Origin: Aselliscus stoliczkanus
Lineage: Eukaryota > Chordata > Mammalia > Chiroptera > Hipposideridae
Reading direction: 5' to 3'
Assembly (NCBI GenBank): GCA_033961575.1
Contig: CM066731.1
Span: forward strand, 58,681,501-58,745,500
DNA: 64,000 nt
The position numbers and the translations under genes were made by a program. Below, piece after piece: positions 58,193 through 64,000 of this stretch. Below the pieces are notes generated by a model. The model made no database searches. It had not been told where the DNA came from and was given only the letters and a program-made list of their open reading frames with translations. Position 1 is the first letter of the stretch; the number at the start of each line of letters is the position of its first letter.

Positions 58193-58539
58193 CAATGTTT
58201 GAAGGACAGGGCACAAATAATAGTTTCGATAGAGAACAAATAAGTTTTACCTGCTTCCTTGTCTGAGTTTCTCCCCGCTGTGCCTGGGCTTGTTTTTAGG
58301 GATCCCCTGGGGGGATGACCTGTGGGTAATAGCGGTATGCCTAGAAGTGTTTTCTGAGACCATTTACCACAGTCATCTCTCCACTCTTCAGTGCTTGAAC
58401 ACCAGTGCATCGATGTTAGCTGACATCTCCATCCTGGAGTCCCTTAAACCAAGAAACACAGAGGAAGCAGTTGCATTCATTGCGTATTTTCCCAAGTTTA
58501 GATTGATTTAAATTATGGAAGTGATATTTGCTGATGTTG

Positions 58540-59150
58540 ACAATTAAAAATACAGACATGTAGAAAGATAGTCTCTCTCTTACAGCCACCTCACATTCTG
58601 CTCCCTCAGAAATAGTTTGTATCTATTCACATACTTAGGAAGGGGTTGCATTTTTTTACAGCTTTTTCTTTGTATAAACTAACATATACTATATATGTGA
58701 GTTTATTTGCTTTTTGAAACTGGCTTTAAACTGTACACATTCATAAGTAATGTGTTTTTACTTTGAAATGCACTGTGGACATAGTTCCATGCCAATGTTA
58801 TGTATATGTTTTAATAAGGCTGGATATAATAAGTATGAGGCATGGTGTGACTATACCACAATTTATTTATTCCCCTGTAAAAAGACATTAAATTACTTCC
58901 AGAGTTTTGCCTCTACAAGCCATTTGCTGAAATAAACAAATTAGTATCTTACACTTCCTTATAAAATAAACAACACTGTAATCTATACATAAGTAGAGAT
59001 GTCTTTATGTCTTTATTACAATTTACCATACATAAGAATGCTGGGTCAGAGGGTCAGTATATTTATTTATTATAATAGATATTGCCAGATTACTTTTTAA
59101 ATAGGTGGCAGAAAAGATATTTCAATACTCTGCCTTTCCTATAGTCTTAC
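58540..59150 (-). repeat. Old LINE-like 3' sequence, antisense
   Basis: 'GGACATAGTTCCATGCCAAT', 'CTATACCACAATTTATTTAT', 'GAATGCTGGGTCAGAGGGTC' and 'AGATATTGCCAGATTACTTT' follow a common ancient pattern, probably an L1 3' region. Confidence 0.55.
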
Positions 59151-59154
59151 CATA

Positions 59155-59695
59155 TGAATAATTTTTTTAATTTGTTTTTATCAAAACAAAAATATGTATG
59201 TTTTAACAACTGAAGTATTACATACTACAAAGCAACAACGTTCTTCTTCTCCCCTGTTATGTTTCTAATGTGGAATCACTTTTAACTCTTAGATGTTTCT
59301 TTTGGTACACAAGTCTACACATCTAAGCATACAACGTACTTAATATGTTCCTCTTTTACTTTTTAAATTTGAGGAATCATCTTGACCTCTTTCTAAGACT
59401 TTGTGCTTTATACCTCAGCCTCCATCTCATCCTCACACTACAGTCATGCAGATATTTCAAATGTGTGCTGAATATATACTCTGCATTGATGTTAGTATGA
59501 CTATATGAATTAGCCTTTTTCACAGGAGAGCCATAAGATGTCTATTAATTTGTTTCTCGAATTAATAATTGAGTTGTTTTTCTGTTTGTTTTCTATGTTT
59601 CCATCACTAATGTTTTGCCAAACCCTGCCTTAAAATATGAAACACTCAGTATGATCAAACACATCAAGTAATCTTAACTTTTTATATTTTATACT
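59155..59695. other. AT-rich intron, no feature seen
   Basis: No repeat or exon recognised. Confidence 0.45.
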
Positions 59696-59829
59696 TTATT
59701 TCATTTGAAAAATGTTAGCATGCAGTCTCATGTAGCCCTCTGTCCTCTTACTCCAGTCTTGGCTCCTTGGTCTCTAGCCGTTTTCTCAGCTATCTCTGAA
59801 GATTGTCCTTCACCGTCATCCTGGGGATC

Positions 59830-60310
59830 CCTTTTCCTTTTTCTTATGGAGGATCACCTGTTTCCTGAATCCTAACTTGTTCCACTTTTCATTTTGATGG
59901 AGCACCTCCACTAGGAGCTTTCTCAAAAACAGTGCTTGCAAGATAAATTTTGAGTCCTTATAAATATCTTGCTTGGTCCGTTAGTTCGATATAAAATTCT
60001 AAGCTGGAAGTAATCTTGAGTAGATTTTTGAAGGAATTTCTCCCATGTCTTCTGAGGCAAGCATTGCTATTGAGAAGTCTAATGACAATTTGATTTGTCA
60101 TTTTTGTCCCTGAAACGTTTTAAGATCTTTTCTTTATTGCCACTGGTGTAAAATTTTGTGATACTATGCCTTGAGTTATACTGGGCATTTAATGAATTCT
60201 TCTGATCTGAAAAAGTTTTTATAACCTATTACTTTGACATTGGTCCTCCTTGATTGATATTTTAATGCTGAAATGATCTGAAATTCCATTTTGGGACACC
60301 GCTCTCTTCA
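59830..60310 (-). repeat. Old LINE-like leader, antisense
   Basis: 'AAAATTCTAAGCTGGAAGTA', 'ATTGCTATTGAGAAGTCTAA', 'TTTTAAGATCTTTTCTTTAT', 'GTGATACTATGCCTTGAGTT' match in order a well-known ancient mammalian repeat that I believe is L1-derived. Confidence 0.5.
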
Positions 60311-60569
60311 GGGACTAGGTTTCAGTAGTCTCCAGCTTCCTAAATCCATTACTACTCATCAATCCATGTTCATATGCCAATAAAATAGGTTGCTATTTCT
60401 TGCCTAATAATGTCTTCTCTCTTTGTTTAACTAATACTTTGACAAAAAAAATATCCTTTTACCATAATATAATTTAGTGGGAATTTGGAATTTGGGGGGA
60501 CGTGAAAATAAATTCATGTATTTAGTCTTCTATGTTTTATCAGAAGACAGCAAAAATATCTAAGAAATA

Positions 60570-60649
60570 TTGGGTTGTTGGAAAAGTCATGACACATTTT
60601 TGCAACAAAAACATAGAAAAAATACGTCAGGACTTTTCTGACAACCCAA
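60570..60649. mobile_element. 80-bp mariner-type MITE
   Basis: Ends TTGGGTTGTTGGAAAAGTC and GACTTTTCTGACAACCCAA are inverted repeats with two mismatches in 19 bases. Exactly 80 bp, the size of MADE1-type mariner derivatives. A TA precedes the left end; the right TA is mutated. It lies 342 bp before the third exon's acceptor. Confidence 0.9.
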
Positions 60650-60991
60650 GATTTGCTAATTACTAATGAAGAGGTCAGTGATTATTTTAAGCTGCTAAAA
60701 CATAATACAAAATATACTTTGCTTGTGTATTTTTCCCTAAATTATAGAACTTATGAGTTTTAAATGTGTACCTGAATTTTCTTGTTTCTATAAGCACTGT
60801 CACACTTCCCTTTACTTGTTCATTTAAAACGTTTCTTAAAACCCAACTTAATAACTTCCCCACTGTTTGCTCACAAGAAAACCATTTCCAAAACAAACAT
60901 TTTTATTCTGTATATTGATCTTGATACAGTCCTTAGTAATATCACTATGTAGCATGCTTATGAAGTAATCATTTTTTTCTTTAAAACATAG

Positions 60992-61120
60992 TGCCAAGGT
61001 CAGTAGATCATCCTAAATGGAACTGGCGGACTAAACCAGAAAGGCACGATTTTGATGAACTGAACCACATCCTTCAAGAGAGCAAGAAGCTGGGAAAAGC
61101 CCTTGAGAATCTCTCTCGAA
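60992..61120 (+). CDS. C8orf34: C8orf34 (VEST1) internal exon, WNW/helical segment
   Basis: This 129-bp exon has acceptor AAAACATAG/TG and consensus donor CGAA/GTAAGT. Using the T carried from the preceding exon it reads [43 protein letters not shown] plus one base. The first part has a conserved-looking WNW motif. The second part ([20 protein letters not shown]) has a heptad-like spacing of leucines and should form an amphipathic helix. I recognise the segment as part of C8orf34. Length is a multiple of three and both boundaries are phase 1, so it is a symmetric, frame-neutral cassette exon. No stops or frameshifts. The next coding exon lies beyond the window's right end: I found no further matching coding block up to 64000. 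Confidence 0.9.
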
Positions 61121-61359
61121 GTAAGTTTAGTCACTTGATTATAATTGATATTCCTGACCATTATTAAAGTAGAAGCCTTCATTAATATTGCCGGTAACCT
61201 ATTTCCAATATCCTCATTATAATTCTGTGAGAAGTTGAGTTCCGAGGACATGAGATTAGAAATGCGGATTGATGTTGCACAGTACAGAGATTCATGGGAA
61301 GACTGCTAAGGCAGAGTAGGAGGGGCTATAGACACCTTCCCAGCCTCCTCTTTGCTCCC

Positions 61360-61387
61360 CCCCCACACACACACACACATACACACA
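61360..61387. repeat. C-run/(AC)n tract
   Basis: A C run followed by about nine AC units with one interruption. Confidence 0.9.
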
Positions 61388-61536
61388 ATGGCTATTTGAC
61401 TCCAATTTCTCTGCCAGGTCAATATTACTGAGGTCAGACGCACACCTAATGGTGTCTTATTCATTCTTTTCTTTTGAACCCTATTGTTTTCTGTGTATCT
61501 TAATTTATTCCACATACCTACTGCCTCCATGAGTTG

Positions 61537-62290
61537 TTTTTTTTTTTTATTAGTTTCAGGTGTATAAAACAATGTAATAATTAGACATTTACATCCCTCA
61601 TAAAGTGATACCCTCCCCACAATCTACTACCCCTCTGACATCGTATATAGCTGTTACAATATCACTGATGTATTCCCTATGCTGTACTCTACAGCCTGTG
61701 ACTGTATACTGGGGGGTGCCAAAAAAAGGTACACATTTTTAAGAGATATTATCTATGTATTACTTTTTGAAGTTGAATTCAATTACGGTAGTAATGTGTA
61801 GTACGACATTTGCTCTAAAGATGGCGTTCATCAAATAAATGCTAACATCATTCATTGTATTACAATTTTAATAAAGTTTTTTCCTTTTTTAAAATGTGTG
61901 TACTTTTTTGCGTCCTCTGTTTATATATTTAATTGTAGTTGACATGCAATATTATTCTAAATACTTAAACTTCAGGTGTATAGTGCAGTGGTCTGGCATC
62001 TACACAAGCTATGAAGTGATCCCCCTGATAAATCCAACACCCATCTGACACCCTACATAATCTTTACAACATTATTGATTATATTTCCCATGCTGTATTT
62101 CATATCCCTGAGATACTATATTGTGACTACTAATTTGTATACTCTAATCCCCTCACCTTCCCCATCCCTATGCTTTTCCCATCATGCAACCATCAGTTGT
62201 TTCTCTATGTTTTTGAATCTATTTCTGTTTTGTTTGCTGGTTTATTCTGTTCCTTAGATTCCACATATATGTGAGATCATATGGTATCTG
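61537..62290 (-). mobile_element. LINE-1 3' region, antisense, split by MITE
   Basis: 'TTTATTAGTTTCAGGTGTAT', 'CTACCCCTCTGACATCGTAT', then, past the MITE, 'TATATTTAATTGTAGTTGAC', 'TGCAGTGGTCTGGCATCTAC', 'TTGTTTGCTGGTTTATTCTG'. Same section as 47723-48405. Confidence 0.88.
61707..61920. mobile_element. Mariner-type MITE nested in L1
   Basis: About 214 bp with inverted ends GGGGGGTGCCAAAAAAAGGT and the reverse of GACGCAAAAAAGTACACACA. Interior shares AGGAAAAAAC and TTAAAATTGTAATAC with the elements at 20166 and 21963 but has its own middle. The L1 reads through on both sides, so the MITE inserted after the L1. Confidence 0.82.
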
Positions 62291-62729
62291 TCTCAAATAT
62301 TTTAATTTGATAAATGCATTCTGTATATGTAGACATATGCATACATATGTACTTTATTGTTTTAGTAGTGAGTTCAAAGTATTCCTTTCTTTCTCTGGTT
62401 TTTAAACATCTCTTCATTTTAAAAATTGGGCACCTTTAGAAGCACATTAATGCCATGGCCTCATTAAATTTTGTTTTGGTTTCATGGAATATTAAAAATT
62501 CTTAAATGAAAAATAGAACACTAGTAAATTCTAGTGGATTATATTTTAATATTTATTTTTCTTAGATAGCATAATTTTACTAGTTTCATGATTTGTATCA
62601 AAGTTAAAATTGCCCCTTTGTATATTTTGGGAGAAGTAATATGTATAATATATATATTTATATATTGTAATTATTTGTATATTACAATTATATACAAAGA
62701 GAGAGAGATTTAGTTTTTTCATACCTCTT

Positions 62730-63153
62730 TTTTTTTACTGGGGAATGGCGGGCGGTGTGGGGGAACAGTGTTGGGGAATCGGGGAAGGGGAACAGACAAG
62801 TTGCTGTCTTTTTGTTCTTCAGTCTAGTTACGGAGGACGTTGCTTCACTGGCCCATGTTGGTGTTGTCATTGCGCTCTTCCTGAATGAGGCAGATCGGTT
62901 GCCGGCCTCTGGATGGTCACTCACCATGGCTATTGGCAGCTCACGCTGGCTGCCAGCCGCTCACGCTGGCTGCCGGCCACTCACTGTAGCCTATGGCAGC
63001 CCACTCCATCGCTGGGGCTCACACAGCCCAGCTCCAGGTGGAGCTGTTGTTAGCTGTAGAGAGCAGTGTCACTGGCCCTCATATGCGGGATCCGAACCGG
63101 GGCCGCTGGCATCCCAAAACCAGCTCTTAACCACTGGGCCACTCGGCCAGCCC
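62730..63153 (-). mobile_element. Full-length composite SINE, antisense
   Basis: Complement of the long form, with a near-duplicated CTCACGCTGGCTGCC block at 62939-62975 in its middle. Head complement GGGCCACTCGGCCAGCCC. Target-site duplication TTTTCATACCTCTT at 62716-62729 and 63154-63167, a perfect 14-mer. The 150-aa ORF across it, the longest in the window, is an artefact. Confidence 0.93.
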
Positions 63154-63599
63154 TTTTCATACCTCTTAATTGGTAACTCACTAGAGTGTATTTTTAGACT
63201 CTTGTGAAGTGAACTCATCTCAGACGTTAATTTGCCTTATGATAGAATCTTATAATTTTGCCATTAGTAGAAACTCTTTGGTTGGGATTCAAGAAAGCCC
63301 TGCTAGATTTACTTTTGGAGCAAACAATAATAAAGTGAATTTTCAATTTATTGCTATGTCGTATTCATGAAAAGGTCCTTATCCAATTTATATGTCAAAG
63401 GCTTTTATTAATATGTATAAAACTTGATGAGCTGTCATAGAAACTTAACTTTTGTTTATATCAGTTAGCCAGTGGTAACATTACACGTCATTACACGTCA
63501 TTTGCTTAAAGTTGCAGAGCCAATTGGCAATATTAAATGAGGACTTACTGTATTTCCCATTCAGACTGTATATGCTTTTGAAACAAAATGCCTAAAGCG

Positions 63600-63965
63600 T
63601 GTCTCCACTTGGGTATCCCACTGCCATGCTAAACTCAATATATCCAAGTAGGTCATACTCCCTCTTCAAACGTGACCTTTCTTCTGCACACTCTGTCTCA
63701 GGTGGTAGCATTGTCACTTACTAGTTCACCCAAACTGGAAGCCTTCTAGATTCCTCTCTCTCCCTTATAACTTATTGGTTATAAAATTATGCTCATTTTC
63801 CCTTTGAAGATATGTCTTGGGTCTGATTCTGTTCTCACCCTGTTTAGTACTCCCTTGTACACACTCACAATGACACTGCCCAGCTCTTTGGTTTCACCAT
63901 TTAACCTGTTGCATTTCATTCCTGCCCCATGACTGAAAAAGCAGTTGTGATCCCTACCCTTACTG
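63600..63965 (+). repeat. L2-like fragment
   Basis: 'AAACTGGAAGCCTTCTAGAT', 'TCCTCTCTCTCCCTTATAAC' and related phrases follow the L2 3'-region order. Diverged. Confidence 0.5.
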
Positions 63966-64000
63966 AGCCTGTGGTTGGCTGGATGGCCATCACCATAGGT

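Larger units (their letters stand above)
53059..60991 (+). other. C8orf34: C8orf34 intron, phase 1 (7,933 bp)
   Basis: GTAAGG donor to AAAACATAG acceptor. Holds two full-length SINEs in opposite orientation (53.75 and 55.78 kb), a decayed plus-strand L1 (55.0-56.9 kb), a large inverted repeat (57.0-58.2 kb), old LINE-like sequence (58.5-60.3 kb) and an 80-bp mariner MITE at 60.57 kb. Confidence 0.85.
61121..64000 (+). other. C8orf34: C8orf34 intron, 5' part (continues past window)
   Basis: Begins with a consensus GTAAGT donor. Contains an antisense L1 end split by a MITE, a full-length antisense SINE at 62.7 kb and L2-like sequence at the right edge. No acceptor joined to plausible C8orf34 coding sequence was found before the window ends. 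Confidence 0.8.

Noticed and set aside
62755..63207. Longest ORF in the window, 150 aa, plus strand
   Set aside because: It lies almost entirely on the antisense strand of a full-length SINE. Very similar ORFs occur at the other long SINE copies (38403-38980, 53715-54184, 55721-56143), which shows the reading frame belongs to the repeat.
1..64000. CRISPR array, operons, phage or bacterial genes
   Set aside because: No regularly spaced repeats with unique spacers, no dense coding, no ribosome-binding sites. The window is vertebrate intronic DNA.

Overview
This is mammalian nuclear DNA: AT-rich, dense in interspersed repeats, with no long open reading frames. The lineage looks like a bat. It carries many young tRNA-derived SINEs starting GGGCCGGCCGAGTGGC, and young LINE-1 3' ends of the 'TTTATTGGGGTGACA...CATAGGTTTCAGGTGTAC' type that I associate with bat genomes. 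A rhinolophoid/yinpterochiropteran bat is my best guess; the species cannot be fixed from this window.

The only protein-coding content I can support is three consecutive plus-strand exons (46711-46858, 52927-53058, 60992-61120) of the orthologue of human C8orf34 (vestibule-1 protein, VEST1). All have consensus AG/GT splice borders and compatible phases. The first encodes the second half of an RIIa/DPY-30-like dimerisation-docking domain; the next two encode a basic linker and a W-rich/helical segment. Everything else is intron: at least 46.7 kb upstream, 6.07 kb and 7.93 kb between the exons, and at least 2.9 kb downstream.

Layout: 1-3.5 kb is a mosaic of decayed LINE-1. From 3.5 to 46.7 kb lies intronic sequence with L1, L2, MIR, hAT (MER5A and another), mariner and SINE insertions, plus a broken mariner transposase at 28.8-29.3 kb. 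From 46.7 to 61.1 kb are the exons, with nested L1/SINE insertions and a striking ~350-bp-arm inverted repeat at 57.0-58.2 kb. From 61.1 to 64.0 kb is intron with an L1 end split by a mariner-type MITE and another full-length SINE.

The most interesting signals are: (1) a modular SINE present as head-only (~105-125 bp), ~130-185 bp and full-length (~370-455 bp) forms, the long form carrying an AATAAA plus TCTTT tail; (2) oppositely oriented full-length SINEs 0.9 kb before the first exon and 0.7 kb after the second, a geometry that could favour exon circularisation; (3) the large imperfect palindrome in the intron before the third exon; (4) related mariner-type elements at different stages of internal deletion; and (5) a cluster of TAATTA-type motifs in a repeat-poor AT-rich stretch near 39.8 kb. 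I see no rRNA, tRNA, snRNA, CRISPR or bacterial features, and no intact mobile-element protein.
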